Origin: Rhizobiales bacterium 65-79
GTDB taxonomy: Bacteria; Pseudomonadota; Alphaproteobacteria; Rhizobiales; Rhizobiaceae
Length of the DNA stretch: 64,000 bases
Reading direction: 5' to 3'
Assembly: GCA_001896885.1 (NCBI GenBank)
Contig: MKRJ01000038.1
Coordinates: 62,001-126,000 of the forward strand
Shown: positions 16,558 to 26,629 of the stretch, one piece after another
Numbering within the stretch: position 1 is the stretch's first letter
Layout: every line of letters starts with the position of its first letter
Program-made: the position numbers and the translations under genes
Notes under the pieces: generated by a model
The model's database searches: none
Told to the model about the DNA's origin: nothing
Seen by the model: the letters and a program-made list of their open reading frames with translations, nothing else

Positions 16558-17399
16558 CCGCGACAATCGCGAGGGTGGAGCGTCGCTACGCTCCCCCTCC
16601 CTTCAACCCGACAGTCTCGGCGGATGGTGAAGTGCTCATCGAGATCAACGGTCTGAACAAGATCTACCATGGTCGCGATGGCGCCGCGATCCATGCCTTG
16701 AGCGGCATCAATCTTTCCGTCGCCGATGGCGAGTTCGTCACGATCGTGGGGCCGAGCGGCTGCGGCAAGAGCACGCTTCTCAAGATACTGACCGGAACGC
16801 TTCGCAAGACGGCCGGCCGCATCACCATTCGCGACCGTGAGATCGACGGGCCCAGCCGCGATCTCGGCATCGTGTTCCAGGCGCCGGTCCTGCTGCCCTG
16901 GCGCACGATCCTCGAGAACGTGATGCTGCCGATCGAGGTGCAGCGCCTCGATGCTCCGAAGTTCAGGGAGCGGGCGCGAGCATTACTTCGGCTCGTCGGA
17001 CTGCAGGGGTTCGAGGACAAGTATCCGGGCGAGCTCTCCGGCGGGATGCAGCAGCGCGTCGGCATCTGCCGCGCCCTCGTCCACGATCCGGCGCTGCTCC
17101 TGATGGACGAGCCTTTCGGAGCGCTCGACGCCATGACGCGCGAGCAGATGAACCTCGAGCTGCTGCGCATCTGGCAAGAGAACCGCAAGACGGTGATGCT
17201 GGTGACCCACTCCATTCCGGAGGCGGTCTTCCTGGCGGATCGTGTCGTGGTAATGTCGCCGCGCCCGGGCAGGATCACCGATGTCATCGAGGTCGACCTG
17301 CCGCGGCCGCGGGCGCTCTCGATGATCAATTCCACCGCGTTTGGGCATTACGTCGAGATAATTCGCACCCATTTCACGGCGAGCGGCGGGATAGACTGA
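16554..17399 (+). CDS. ABC transporter ATP-binding protein, SsuB/TauB type
   Basis: A 281-residue ABC ATPase with an extra N-terminal stretch of about 28 residues. Walker A GPSGCGKST (66-74), Q-loop FQAPVLLPW (108-116), signature LSGGMQQR (161-168), Walker B LLMDEP (182-187) and an H-loop in VTHSIPEA. It is coupled by overlaps to the binding protein before it (4 bases) and the permease after it (TGATGG, 1 base). It belongs to the module B operon under AcuR. Confidence 0.9.
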   Translation: MTATIARVERRYAPPPFNPTVSADGEVLIEINGLNKIYHGRDGAAIHALSGINLSVADGEFVTIVGPSGCGKSTLLKILTGTLRKTAGRITIRDREIDGPSRDLGIVFQAPVLLPWRTILENVMLPIEVQRLDAPKFRERARALLRLVGLQGFEDKYPGELSGGMQQRVGICRALVHDPALLLMDEPFGALDAMTREQMNLELLRIWQENRKTVMLVTHSIPEAVFLADRVVVMSPRPGRITDVIEVDLPRPRALSMINSTAFGHYVEIIRTHFTASGGID

Positions 17400-18229
17400 T
17401 GGACGACGTTCGGACAGTTCCCAATACGAGCCGGCGTTTCGTGGACATCCTGCACGAACGGCCTGAGGTGATCCTTTCGATACTGCTTTTCATCGTTCTC
17501 ATCGGCGGTTGGGAACTGGTGGTCCGTGTCTTCGATGTTCCGAAGATCATCGTGCCGGCGCCTTCCGCGGTGATCGTATCGCTGATCGACGGCCTGCGGT
17601 CGCCCAATTTCCTCTACCATTTCTGGGTCACCTTCTTCGAAACGATGGTCGGGTTCGGGCTCGGCGCCTCGATCGGCCTGCTTCTCGGCGGCATTATCGG
17701 CCAGTTTCCGCTGCTCGAGCGGACGCTCTATCCCTATGTCGTCGCATTCCAGACCATACCGAAGGTGGCGGTCGCGCCGATCATCGTCATCTGGTTCGGC
17801 TATGGGATCAGTTCAAAGGTCGTCATCACCGCGACGATCGCCTTCTTCCCCGTCCTGGCCAACACGATCGTCGGGTTGCGCGCGACGCCGCTGGACCAGC
17901 TCGAGCTTTTGGTGGCCTATACGGCAAACCGTTGGCAGACCTTCTGGAAGGTGAAGGTGCCGCAGGCGTTGCCTTACATCTTCGTCGGCCTCGATGTCGC
18001 GATCGTGCTTGCGGTCATCGGAGCGATTGTCGGTGAGTTCGTAGGCGCGCAGGCCGGCCTCGGCTACCTGATCATGCAGCGCAACTTTTCGATGGACATG
18101 GCCGGGACCTTCGCGATCCTCGTCGTGCTCTCTATCATGGGCATGGCACTCCATGGGATCATGCAAATGATCCAGCGCCGTATCGTCTTCTGGATGGAGC
18201 CAGCCGAAGACCGCGTGATGGGCGCGTGA
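17399..18229 (+). CDS. ABC transporter permease, SsuC/TauC type
   Basis: A 276-residue inner-membrane permease with about six hydrophobic segments. It contains FQTIPKVAVAPIIVIWFG (the family's signature stretch before the EAA loop) and ANRWQTFWKVKVPQALPYIF with the ATPase-contacting motif. It is the last gene of the run starting at acuR. Substrate unknown. Confidence 0.88.
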   Translation: MDDVRTVPNTSRRFVDILHERPEVILSILLFIVLIGGWELVVRVFDVPKIIVPAPSAVIVSLIDGLRSPNFLYHFWVTFFETMVGFGLGASIGLLLGGIIGQFPLLERTLYPYVVAFQTIPKVAVAPIIVIWFGYGISSKVVITATIAFFPVLANTIVGLRATPLDQLELLVAYTANRWQTFWKVKVPQALPYIFVGLDVAIVLAVIGAIVGEFVGAQAGLGYLIMQRNFSMDMAGTFAILVVLSIMGMALHGIMQMIQRRIVFWMEPAEDRVMGA

Positions 18230-18558
18230 CGTGGCGAGGCGGCCCGCGGCTTTAGCTTCGGGCTCCAGAAGCCGACAGTCCGGTTCCCGCTCCGTTGTTG
18301 ATGGTCGGCAACAGAACGTCTGCTTACTGATGACGTCAGCCCAAGAGTAGACTGTCGGCAACCGGCCCCTCTCCAGCCAGTCGATGTACCATTAATCGGC
18401 GTTCCGCTTGTCCGCGAGACGGTCACCGTTCAACTTTGTCGGCCACGGTTCACGGCTGCATCGTGCGCGCATCGGATCCGGTAGCCCATCTATATCGGGA
18501 CCTGAGCAATAACGATCGTGCGGCACGTGGTGATCGCGACAAAGCCCTCCTACGCGCC
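18230..18558. other. Gene-poor gap between permease and integrase
   Basis: About 330 bases between the convergent permease and integrase genes. I found no coding signature, tRNA-like fragment or clear terminator. It may hold island-end or recombination remnants that I cannot identify. Confidence 0.4.
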
Positions 18559-19770
18559 TCACCCGCCCATGCAAAACGCCGCCCACTCTTGCATCAGCGC
18601 CCGCCGCCGATCGACGAACGTCGTCCTCGCATAGGCGGCGACGACCTTGTCGCTTTGGGTATGGGCGAGACACGCCTCCACCACCTCCGGCGAATAGTCG
18701 GTTTGCTCGCGAGCCCACGTCGAAAACGCGGCGCGGAAGCCATGCACCGTGGCACCGTCTTCTCGAATGCCGCGCAAACATTGAATCATGGCCATGTTGG
18801 AAAGCGTCTTCACCCGCGTGCCGAGGAACAAATGCGGGTTCTTACCTGTCGGGTCGCGCGGCAATGAGTCCAACAGCGCCACCACTTCGTCTGCCAGCGG
18901 CACCTGATGCTCGGCTCGTGCCTTCATCCGCTCGGCCGGTATAGTCCAGAGTTTTGCCTCCAGGTCGATCTCGCCCCAGGTCGCACCCAACGTCTCGCCG
19001 GTGCGAACTGCCGTCAGGATGGTGAACCGCAACGCGTTGGCGCTCGTTGAGCCCAGTTTCTTGAGATCGGCAACAACTGCAGGGACCTCCCGATACGGCA
19101 CGGCGGCATGATGCTTCTGCTGCCGCTGCAGCTTGTTCAGCGACGGCAGCAGGTGCATCAGTGGCCCATCGCGTAGAGCCGGGTTGTCGCCGCTGCGATA
19201 ACCCATGGCTGTTGCCCAGCCAAGAATCTTGTCGATGCGGCCGCGGATATTGCCGGCCGTTGGCGGCTTCGTCGTCCAGATGGGTTTCAGCACTTTGACG
19301 ATGTCGTCGATGCCGATCTCGTTTACCGGCTTCTTTCCGATGATGGGATACACATACATTTTCAATGTCGACGACCATTGAGCTCGGTGCTTGTCGTTCG
19401 TCCAGGATGCCTCATGGGAGGTGATGTATTCCTGGGCGCATTCCTGGAAGGTCGGCACCTTGGCAGCCTCGGCATCGGCACGCTCGATCTTCCGCTGCGC
19501 CTGAGCTGCCTTCTTCTCCGCGGCGGGATCGGCACCATCACGGATATCGATGCGCAGCCGCTCGGCCTTGTCCCGCGCCTTGGCCAGCGGGACGTCCTTC
19601 ACCGGACCGAGGCCGATCACCTTCGGCTTGCTGTCGACCCAGTATCGAAACAGCCAACTTCTCGTGCCCTGGTCTCTGATCTGGAGATACAGATTGTCCG
19701 AGACCCAATGCATGCCGACATCACGCAGCGCATCGACCTCTCGTGCGGATAGGGCGCGCTTGCGGACCAT
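18559..19770 (-). CDS. Tyrosine-type integrase, P4-like with Arm-binding domain
   Basis: A 403-residue site-specific recombinase. An N-terminal DUF4102-type Arm-DNA-binding domain (residues 1-100, including WLFRYWVDSKPKVIGLG and a long charged helix) is followed by a SAM-like core-binding domain (about 105-205). The catalytic domain has Arg256 (TAVRTGET), His343-x-x-Arg346 (HGFR), His370 (CLAHTQSD) and nucleophile Tyr380 (AAYARTTF). All catalytic residues are present, so it should be active. Its start lies about 290 bases from the 3' end of a tRNA-Ser gene and it reads away from it, the normal arrangement for tRNA-targeting islands. Confidence 0.92.
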   Translation of the reverse strand: MVRKRALSAREVDALRDVGMHWVSDNLYLQIRDQGTRSWLFRYWVDSKPKVIGLGPVKDVPLAKARDKAERLRIDIRDGADPAAEKKAAQAQRKIERADAEAAKVPTFQECAQEYITSHEASWTNDKHRAQWSSTLKMYVYPIIGKKPVNEIGIDDIVKVLKPIWTTKPPTAGNIRGRIDKILGWATAMGYRSGDNPALRDGPLMHLLPSLNKLQRQQKHHAAVPYREVPAVVADLKKLGSTSANALRFTILTAVRTGETLGATWGEIDLEAKLWTIPAERMKARAEHQVPLADEVVALLDSLPRDPTGKNPHLFLGTRVKTLSNMAMIQCLRGIREDGATVHGFRAAFSTWAREQTDYSPEVVEACLAHTQSDKVVAAYARTTFVDRRRALMQEWAAFCMGG

Positions 19771-20060
19771 AGACGACTATCCTTTCCCTGCATTGGCAAT
19801 AAACGTCGCCGGGACCATTGCTCTCACCGCCGGCATAGTCCAGCCGAGCCGATCATAAAGTTCGGATGAACATATCCACCACGACAGACGATCGGACAGA
19901 CGGTTGAGCAGAACCGTCAACCCCGCAGGTTTGCGGGCTTTCGGTAAACATCGCAGTTGGTCGGGTTCGAAAGTGGCTGATAAAGCTGCGGAAAGCAGCC
20001 CCGAGACGGCATCTTATGCCGTCTTTACAGTCACTTAGATAAACATCGGCGTCAAGAACA
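19771..20060. other. Integrase upstream region with three hairpins
   Basis: Non-coding stretch expected to hold the integrase promoter, Arm sites and attachment-site flank. Visible hairpins are 19922-19937 (CCCGCA/TGCGGG), 19985-19999 (GCTGC/GCAGC; on the minus strand followed by TTTAT, perhaps ending the tRNA transcript) and 20004-20024. I found no second copy of the tRNA 3' end here. Confidence 0.45.
20004..20026 (+). terminator. Hairpin with short T run
   Basis: A 9-bp perfect stem AGACGGCAT/ATGCCGTCT with a CTT loop, followed by TTT on the plus strand. No plus-strand gene ends nearby, so its job is unclear. It may mark the island end or be a weak terminator. Confidence 0.35.
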
Positions 20061-20150
20061 TGGCGGAGAGGGGGGGATTCGAACCCCCGATACCCTTGCG
20101 AGTATGCCGCATTTCGAGTGCGGTGCTTTCAACCGCTCAGCCACCTCTCC
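20061..20150 (-). tRNA. tRNA-Ser(CGA)
   Basis: The minus strand folds as a class II tRNA of 90 bases with an encoded CCA end. The acceptor arms are GGAGAGG (20150-20144) and CCTCTCC (20071-20065), and the T arm holds GGTTCGAATCC. The long variable arm (CATACTCGCAAGGGTATC) is typical of serine tRNAs. The anticodon loop CTCGAAA gives CGA, reading UCG codons. The 3' end faces the integrase, which marks this gene as the likely insertion site of the island to the left. The gene itself is complete. Confidence 0.95.
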
Positions 20151-20507
20151 TGAAGGCGATTTCATCGCGGTGCGGCGCCTAGATAGCGACGGATGCCGCG
20201 CGGCACAAGCCCTTCGGTGGCAGCCTCGGATCAATTGGGCGCGATCTTGTTTTCCGCCGGGGGCGGTCCGATGCGACACATGTCCGATGGATTATCGCGG
20301 AGGCCGCGCCACATCGCCGGACGGGCTCGCGGCCTTCTTTCTTGACACTCTCCTCCCCTTCGGTTAGGGACGACGGGCTTGGCGTGGGTCGCTCCCGCGC
20401 CAGTTTGTTTTTGAACCCGCAACAGACTGACAAAAAGACGGCCGGGCCGCCTTCTCACCGGAGAAACGGCAGTCCAGCAAGGCCGACCGAACAGCGAAAG
20501 GCAAAGA
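20151..20507. other. Leader region upstream of rplU
   Basis: About 357 bases with no gene. It contains a GGCCGCG/CGCGGCC hairpin followed by TTCTTT at about 20309-20339 and then the candidate rplU promoter at 20342-20370. A transcribed leader of about 130 bases would follow, in which I see no recognised ribosomal leader motif. Confidence 0.45.
20342..20370 (+). promoter_or_regulatory. Candidate rplU promoter
   Basis: CTTGACA with TTGACA at 20342-20347 is a perfect -35 and fits the CTTGAC preference of rhizobial sigma-70 promoters. A 17-base spacer leads to TAGGGA at 20365-20370, a weak -10. It is the only strong -35 between the tRNA and rplU. Confidence 0.45.
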
Positions 20508-21182
20508 ATGTTCGCAGTCATCAAAACGGGCGGCAAGCAGTATCGCGTCGCCGCCAACGACACATTGAAGATCGACCGCGTCGAGGGCGAGGTCGGCCAG
20601 ATCGTAGAGATCGGCCGCGTGCTCGCCCATGGCGAAGGCGAGAACGTCACCATCGGCGCACCCTTCGTCGAGGACGCCGCCGTTACGGCCGAGGTCGTCG
20701 AGCAGGGCCGCGGCCCGAAGGTCATCGCCTTCAAGAAGCGCCGCCGCCAGAATTCGCGCCGCCGTCGCGGCCATCGTCAGCTTCTCACCACGGTTCGGAT
20801 CTCCGAGATCCTGATCGGCGGCGCAAGGCCCTCGAAGAAGGCCGAAGCGAAGCCGGCTGCCAAGGCGGAAGCTCCAGCGACGAAGGCCGAGCCGAAGGAA
20901 GAGGCGAAGGCCACGGCTAAGACGGCCGAGTCCAAGGAAGAAGCGAAGGCCGCGCCGCTCTTCAAGGCGCCGCGCGGCAAGGGCGACGACCTGACCGTCA
21001 TCAAGGGCATCGGCCCGGTGGCCGCCAAGGATCTGAACGAGCAGGGCATCAAGAGTTTCGCGCAGGTCGCGGCGCTCTCCGACGAGGACATCGCCCGGAT
21101 CGATGCGGCAATGCCGTTCAGCACGGCGCAGATCGAGGATTGGCGCGAGCAGGCCAAGGCCCTCGCGGCCGAGAAGAAGTAA
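20508..21182 (+). CDS. rplU: 50S ribosomal protein L21 with C-terminal extension
   Basis: 224 residues. Residues 1-100 are a full L21: [14 protein letters not shown] at the start, [17 protein letters not shown] for 23S rRNA binding, and TVRISEI at the end. Usual L21 is about 103 residues. Here an Ala/Lys/Glu-rich linker (about 105-150) is followed by a helix-hairpin-helix-like domain (about 155-224) with [20 protein letters not shown]. Such extensions occur in Rhizobiales L21. Nineteen bases separate it from rpmA, the normal L21-L27 pair. Confidence 0.95.
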   Translation: MFAVIKTGGKQYRVAANDTLKIDRVEGEVGQIVEIGRVLAHGEGENVTIGAPFVEDAAVTAEVVEQGRGPKVIAFKKRRRQNSRRRRGHRQLLTTVRISEILIGGARPSKKAEAKPAAKAEAPATKAEPKEEAKATAKTAESKEEAKAAPLFKAPRGKGDDLTVIKGIGPVAAKDLNEQGIKSFAQVAALSDEDIARIDAAMPFSTAQIEDWREQAKALAAEKK

Positions 21183-21200
21183 GGCTTTAGGAGAACAGCA

Positions 21201-21470
21201 ATGGCACACAAGAAAGCTGGCGGTTCGTCGCGCAACGGTCGCGACTCCCACTCCAAGCGCCTCGGCGTGAAGAAGTTCGGCGGCGAGCAGGTGCTCGCCG
21301 GCAACATCATCATTCGTCAGCGCGGCACCAAGTGGCATCCCGGCGCCAATGTCGGCATGGGCACGGACCACACCCTCTTTGCACTCGAGCAAGGCGCGGT
21401 CGCGTTCCAGAAGAAAGCCAATGGCCGAACCTACGTGTCGGTGAACCCGATTACGGACCAAGCGGAGTAG
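21201..21470 (+). CDS. rpmA: 50S ribosomal protein L27
   Basis: 89 residues, normal length. It begins [20 protein letters not shown], the family signature reaching toward the peptidyl-transferase centre, and contains [20 protein letters not shown] precedes the ATG by 8 bases. It is the second gene of the rplU-rpmA operon and is followed by a strong terminator. Confidence 0.97.
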   Translation: MAHKKAGGSSRNGRDSHSKRLGVKKFGGEQVLAGNIIIRQRGTKWHPGANVGMGTDHTLFALEQGAVAFQKKANGRTYVSVNPITDQAE

Positions 21471-21484
21471 CCGGTTCCGCACCA

Positions 21485-21519
21485 AGAACACCGGCGCCCA
21501 TCTCGGGAACCGGTGTTCT
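21485..21519. other. Hairpin after rpmA
   Basis: Ten-base arms AGAACACCGG (21485-21494) and CCGGTGTTCT (21510-21519) with a 15-base loop, 15 bases after the rpmA stop. No T run follows, so it may stabilise the mRNA 3' end rather than stop transcription. Confidence 0.4.
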
Positions 21520-21540
21520 GGACAGGCCAGAAAAAGGATC

Positions 21541-21574
21541 AGGGGAGATGGGCCGCCATCTCCCCTTTTTCTTT
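21541..21574 (+). terminator. Rho-independent terminator of rplU-rpmA
   Basis: An 11-bp perfect stem, AGGGGAGATGG (21541-21551) and CCATCTCCCCT (21556-21566), with a GCCG loop, followed by TTTTCTTT. The GNAT gene starts 15 bases later, so that gene needs its own promoter or readthrough. Confidence 0.8.
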
Positions 21575-21588
21575 GCCTGGAGGGAACC

Positions 21589-22149
21589 ATGCAAATTCTG
21601 GTCACACCCCGACTGACGCTGAGGCCGCCGGCAGTGCCGGATGCCGAAGACATCGCGGCATGGCTGTCGGAGCGGGACGTCGCGCGCATGCTCTCGGCCG
21701 TCCCACACCCCTATCGGCTCGAGGATGCCGAACGGTGGATCGAGGATGTGCGCGGCCGACCGGCGGATCTGGTTTTCACGATCCATCGCAAGAGGCTGAT
21801 CGGGGTCGTCTCCATCGAGAAGCCCGAAGGCGAAGGTGCCGACGGGGCACCTCGGCTTGGATACTGGCTCGGTTCGCGCTGGCACGGACACGGCTTCATG
21901 ACGGAGGCCGCCCGTTGCCTGCTGGAACATGCCTTCCAGACGCACGGCCTGTCTGCCGTTCGATCCTCCGTATTCCTCGACAACCCAGCTTCGCTGGCGG
22001 TCCAGCGCAAGCTCGGCTTCGTGGAAACCGGCGACGGCGAGATCTGGTCACGTTCGCGCCAGGCGATGCTCGCCCGGCGAAACACGGTGTTGACGGCGGA
22101 AGCTTTCGCGGCGGCTCGGGCATTCTCGCCCCACAGGAACGCTGCTTGA
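21589..22149 (+). CDS. GNAT acetyltransferase, RimJ/RimL type
   Basis: 186 residues, Acetyltransf_3-like. It opens ILVTPRLTLRPPAVPDAEDIAAWL, the RimJ-type beta1-alpha1. The acetyl-CoA region is LGYWLGSRWHGHGFMTEA, and it ends with SVFLDNPASLAVQRKLGFVE. Proteins of this group acetylate protein N-termini or small amines; the target is unknown. A related GNAT gene follows 9 bases later and the pair lies between rpmA and obgE, a common arrangement in Rhizobiales. Confidence 0.85.
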   Translation: MQILVTPRLTLRPPAVPDAEDIAAWLSERDVARMLSAVPHPYRLEDAERWIEDVRGRPADLVFTIHRKRLIGVVSIEKPEGEGADGAPRLGYWLGSRWHGHGFMTEAARCLLEHAFQTHGLSAVRSSVFLDNPASLAVQRKLGFVETGDGEIWSRSRQAMLARRNTVLTAEAFAAARAFSPHRNAA

Positions 22150-22158
22150 ACGGACACG

Positions 22159-22764
22159 ATGGGAGAACTGGAAATGGTTGCCGAGACAGAAGACGGCGAA
22201 GACGAAAGTCTGAGGATCGATTGCCCGGTGCTGGTTACCGAGCGGCTGGTGTTGCGCTCGCCGCATGAGGACGACGTGCCGGACCTCGCGAAACTGGCGA
22301 ACAATCGGCGCGTCGCCGAGATGCTGGCGCGCATGCCGCATCCTTACGGCTCCCGCGAGGCGCGCGCCTTCATCGACATGGCGAAGGCGCATCGCGGCGC
22401 AGGCTGCGTCTATGCCGTCACCATCGCCGAGAGCGGAGCCTTCGTCGGCTGCGCCGGGCTGAACGGAACCGGGCGAGGCCTCGAACTCGGCTACTGGATC
22501 GGCGAGCCCCATTGGGGCCACGGCTATGCGACGGAAGCGGCGCATGCGCTGGTCGACCTTGCCTTCCGCGCCACCGAAATCCAGGTGCTGCATGTCGCCT
22601 GCCGGGTCATCAACGGCGCCTCGCGCCGGGTCATCCACAAATGCGGCTTCCAGTATAGCGGCCAGGGCATGATGGATTCGATCGCCGCCGGCCACACGCC
22701 GGTCGAGCGCTACACGCTCGACCGCAAAACCTGGATCGGGCTGAGGACATGGCCGAAAGGCTGA
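22159..22764 (+). CDS. GNAT acetyltransferase, RimJ/RimL type
   Basis: 201 residues. It has VTERLVLRSPHEDDVPDLAKL, then ELGYWIGEPHWGHGYATEA (acetyl-CoA loop) and NGASRRVIHKCGFQYSG. It is a diverged tandem paralogue of the preceding gene, with a 9-base gap. The ATG at 22159 is used; 22192 is a possible shorter start. Substrate unknown. Confidence 0.85.
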   Translation: MGELEMVAETEDGEDESLRIDCPVLVTERLVLRSPHEDDVPDLAKLANNRRVAEMLARMPHPYGSREARAFIDMAKAHRGAGCVYAVTIAESGAFVGCAGLNGTGRGLELGYWIGEPHWGHGYATEAAHALVDLAFRATEIQVLHVACRVINGASRRVIHKCGFQYSGQGMMDSIAAGHTPVERYTLDRKTWIGLRTWPKG

Positions 22765-22767
22765 CCT

Positions 22768-22813
22768 CTTTCCTCTCCCCCACGAATATGGGGGGAGAGG
22801 TGTCGAGCTTCGG
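22768..22813. repeat. Short C/G-rich intergenic palindrome
   Basis: CCTCTCCCCC and GGGGGGAGAGG form inverted arms around ACGAATAT, just after the second GNAT gene. Similar CTCTCCCC palindromes recur at 28800-28920 and, with variation, at 61700-61760. Confidence 0.5.
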
Positions 22814-22893
22814 GCCGGAGAGGGGCGAGACAGAGAGGGGCATTCAAATTCTCGTCGCCCTGCGCTAGGGAGAACATCACGAAAGACGGCTGA

Positions 22894-23928
<1,035 letters not shown>

Positions 23929-23945
23929 TGTTCGCGCCCTTCGCG

Positions 23946-24101
23946 CCCCCCTCTGTCCTGCCGGACATCTCCCCCACAAGGGGGAAGATCGGCCGTCATC
24001 ATGGCAGCCGCCAACCTTCAAAGTTGCAGAAAGGGTGGAGGCGATGCGGTCGGCTTGATCTCCCCCCTTGTGGGGGAGATGTCCGGCAGGACAGAGGGGG
24101 G
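23946..24101. repeat. Large inverted repeat, intergenic palindromic element (copy 1)
   Basis: Two almost perfect arms of about 42 bases: the left begins CCCCCCTCTGTCCTGCCGGA (23946 on) and the right ends TCCGGCAGGACAGAGGGGGG (to 24101), separated by about 70 bases. The same arms occur back to back at 26630-26693. It lies between obgE and proB and would fold into a long RNA stem if read through. Confidence 0.8.
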
Positions 24102-24151
24102 CAACATAGAGCATTCAGCTCGACAACAATTTGCATTGTCAGGCTTCACCC

Positions 24152-25300
24152 ATGAAACCCCTCTCCTCCTACCGCCGGATCACCGTCAAGATCGGCTCGG
24201 CGCTATTGGTCGATCGCGAGGCCGGGCTGAAGCGGCAATGGCTCGCCTCTTTGGTCGACGACATCGCCGCGCTCGCCGACGCAGGCGCCGATATGCTCGT
24301 CGTCAGCTCGGGCGCCATCGCGCTCGGCCGCTCCCTTCTCGGCATCGGCCGGCGCAGGCTCAAGCTCGAGGAAAGCCAGGCCTGCGCTGCAATCGGCCAG
24401 ATCGCGCTTGCCGGCGCCTGGTCGGAGGAACTGGCGCGGCGCGGTCTGCGTTCCGGCCAGGTGCTGGTGACGCTCGGCGACACGGAGGAGCGCCGCCGCT
24501 ACCTCAACGCCCGCGCCACCATCTCCACGCTGCTGAAGATGAAGGCGGTGCCGGTCATCAACGAGAACGACACGGTGGCCACCAGCGAGATACGTTATGG
24601 CGACAACGACCGGCTGGCGGCGCGCGTCGCCACCATGATGGGCGGCGACCTGCTCGTCCTGCTTTCCGACATAGACGGGCTCTACACTGCGCCGCCGTCG
24701 GTCGACCCGGGCGCGAAACACATCCCCTTCGTGGAGCGCATCACGCCGGCGATCGAGGCCATGGCCGGCGTTGCCGCCTCTGAACTGTCGCGCGGCGGCA
24801 TGCGCACCAAGCTCGATGCCGGCAAGATCGCCACCGCCGCCGGCACCGCCATGATCGTCACCTCGGGCGACCGCAGGCATCCGCTGGCGGCAATCGAGGC
24901 CGGCGAGCGCGCCACCTTCTTCCAGCCGAGCGACATACCGGTGAAGGGCTACAAGAGCTGGATCGCCGGCCAGCTCGAACCGGCCGGCCGGCTGCGCGTC
25001 GATGCCGGCGCGGTAGCCGCGCTCCTTTCCGGCAAGTCGCTGCTTGCCGCCGGCGTGCGCGCGGTGGAAGGCGATTTCGCGCGCGGCGAGACGGTGGCAA
25101 TCGTCGGCGAGAACGGGCGCGAGGTCGCGCGAGGGCTCGTTGCCTATGATGCTCCGGATGCCGTAAAGATCATGGGACTGAAAAGCGCCGAGATCGCCGT
25201 AGCGCTCGGCTACGAGACGCGCGGCGCGATGGTGCATCGCGACGACCTGGTCGTCTCCGCCAGGGTGGAACCGGCGCGCAAGGAAAAAGCGGAAGGCTGA
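24152..25300 (+). CDS. proB: Glutamate 5-kinase
   Basis: 382 residues. The amino-acid kinase domain starts [14 protein letters not shown] and has [31 protein letters not shown] and GTGGMxTK-like [16 protein letters not shown]-terminal PUA domain covers about 280-365. It makes glutamyl-5-phosphate, the first step of proline synthesis, and is normally inhibited by proline. The ATG at 24152 is preferred; a TTG at 24131 in the same frame adds seven residues without homology. proA follows after 2 bases. Confidence 0.95.
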   Translation: MKPLSSYRRITVKIGSALLVDREAGLKRQWLASLVDDIAALADAGADMLVVSSGAIALGRSLLGIGRRRLKLEESQACAAIGQIALAGAWSEELARRGLRSGQVLVTLGDTEERRRYLNARATISTLLKMKAVPVINENDTVATSEIRYGDNDRLAARVATMMGGDLLVLLSDIDGLYTAPPSVDPGAKHIPFVERITPAIEAMAGVAASELSRGGMRTKLDAGKIATAAGTAMIVTSGDRRHPLAAIEAGERATFFQPSDIPVKGYKSWIAGQLEPAGRLRVDAGAVAALLSGKSLLAAGVRAVEGDFARGETVAIVGENGREVARGLVAYDAPDAVKIMGLKSAEIAVALGYETRGAMVHRDDLVVSARVEPARKEKAEG

Positions 25301-25302
25301 CC

Positions 25303-26589
25303 ATGCTCGACACGCTGGAACGAAAGGGCGAGGATATCGCCGCTCTGATGCGGCGATTGGGCGAGAACGCACGCGCCGCGGCGCATCCGCTGGCGATCGC
25401 GAGTGCCGGGAAAAAGAACGCCGCGCTCGAAGCGATGGCGGAAGCGATTCTGCGCCGCGGAGAAGAGATCCTGGCCGCCAACGCCATCGACATGGCGAAC
25501 GGCCAAAAGGCGGGCCTCGCCGGCTCCTTCCTCGACCGGCTGAACCTGAACCCCGACCGCGTCCGCGCCATGGCCGACGGCATCCGCGCGATCGCGGAGC
25601 TCAGGGATCCGGTCGGCGATGTGATCGCTGAATGGGACCGCCCGAACGGTCTCCATATCGAGCGCGTTCGCACGCCGCTCGGCGTCATCGGCGTCATCTA
25701 TGAGAGCCGGCCGAACGTCACCGCCGACGCCGGCGCGCTCTCGCTGAAGGCCGGCAACGCCGTCATCCTGCGCGGCGGCTCGGATTCGGTGAATTCATCG
25801 GCCGCGATCCACGCCTGCCTGGCTCAAGGCCTGCGCAAGGCCGGCCTGCCGGAAGAGGCAATCCAGCTCGTGCCGACCACCGACCGCGCCGCCGTCGGCG
25901 AAATGCTGAAGGGGCTCGACGGCGCCATCGACGTGATCGTTCCGCGCGGCGGCAGGAGCCTCGTCGAACGTATCCAGAAAGAGGCGCGCGTGCCGGTCTT
26001 TGCGCATCTGGAAGGCATCTGCCATGTCTATGTCGACCGATCCGCGAAACCCGATATGGCGATCGCGATCGCCGTCAACGCCAAGATGCGCCGTACCGGC
26101 ATCTGCGGCGCCGCCGAGACGCTGCTGGTCGACCGCGCCGCCGCCTCGACCCATCTCGTCCCGATCCTCGACGCGCTTGCCGCCGCCGGCTGCGAGATAA
26201 GGGCGGACCGCAAGACGCGCGCGCTCTATCCGGCCGCGAAGCCGGCGACGGAGGCGGACTGGGTGACGGAATATCTGGACGCGATCATCTCGGTGAAGCT
26301 GGTCGACGGCGTCGGCGGCGCCATCGACCACATCGAGCGCTTCTCCTCGCATCATACAGAGGCGATCGTCGCCGAGGACGCGGCGGCGGTGCAGCGCTTC
26401 TTCAACGAGATCGATTCCGCCATCCTGCTCGCCAACGCCTCGACCCAGTTCGCAGATGGCGGTGAGTTCGGCATGGGCGCCGAGATCGGCATCGCCACCG
26501 GCAAGATGCATGCGCGGGGCCCGGTCGGCGTCGAACAGCTCACTTCGTTCAAGTACCGTGTGCGCGGTTCGGGCCACGTGCGGCCATGA
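25303..26589 (+). CDS. proA: Gamma-glutamyl phosphate reductase
   Basis: 428 residues. It contains [19 protein letters not shown] near the middle, [12 protein letters not shown], and the catalytic Cys in [13 protein letters not shown]. It ends with [20 protein letters not shown] and LTSFKY, both family hallmarks. It uses NADPH to convert glutamyl phosphate to glutamate semialdehyde. It lies 2 bases after proB and so is co-translated. Confidence 0.96.
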   Translation: MLDTLERKGEDIAALMRRLGENARAAAHPLAIASAGKKNAALEAMAEAILRRGEEILAANAIDMANGQKAGLAGSFLDRLNLNPDRVRAMADGIRAIAELRDPVGDVIAEWDRPNGLHIERVRTPLGVIGVIYESRPNVTADAGALSLKAGNAVILRGGSDSVNSSAAIHACLAQGLRKAGLPEEAIQLVPTTDRAAVGEMLKGLDGAIDVIVPRGGRSLVERIQKEARVPVFAHLEGICHVYVDRSAKPDMAIAIAVNAKMRRTGICGAAETLLVDRAAASTHLVPILDALAAAGCEIRADRKTRALYPAAKPATEADWVTEYLDAIISVKLVDGVGGAIDHIERFSSHHTEAIVAEDAAAVQRFFNEIDSAILLANASTQFADGGEFGMGAEIGIATGKMHARGPVGVEQLTSFKYRVRGSGHVRP

Positions 26590-26629
26590 TTTCGCTTCGC
26601 TAGCGTCTGGCGGTTGGTGCCCTACGTCG

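Noticed and set aside
14473-16566. 697-codon minus-strand frame opposite the crotonase and binding-protein genes
   Set aside because: Antisense shadow; both plus-strand genes show clear family motifs.
22768-22813. Rho-independent terminator after the GNAT genes
   Set aside because: The C/G-rich palindrome has no T run and recurs elsewhere as a repeat, so it is listed as a repeat instead.
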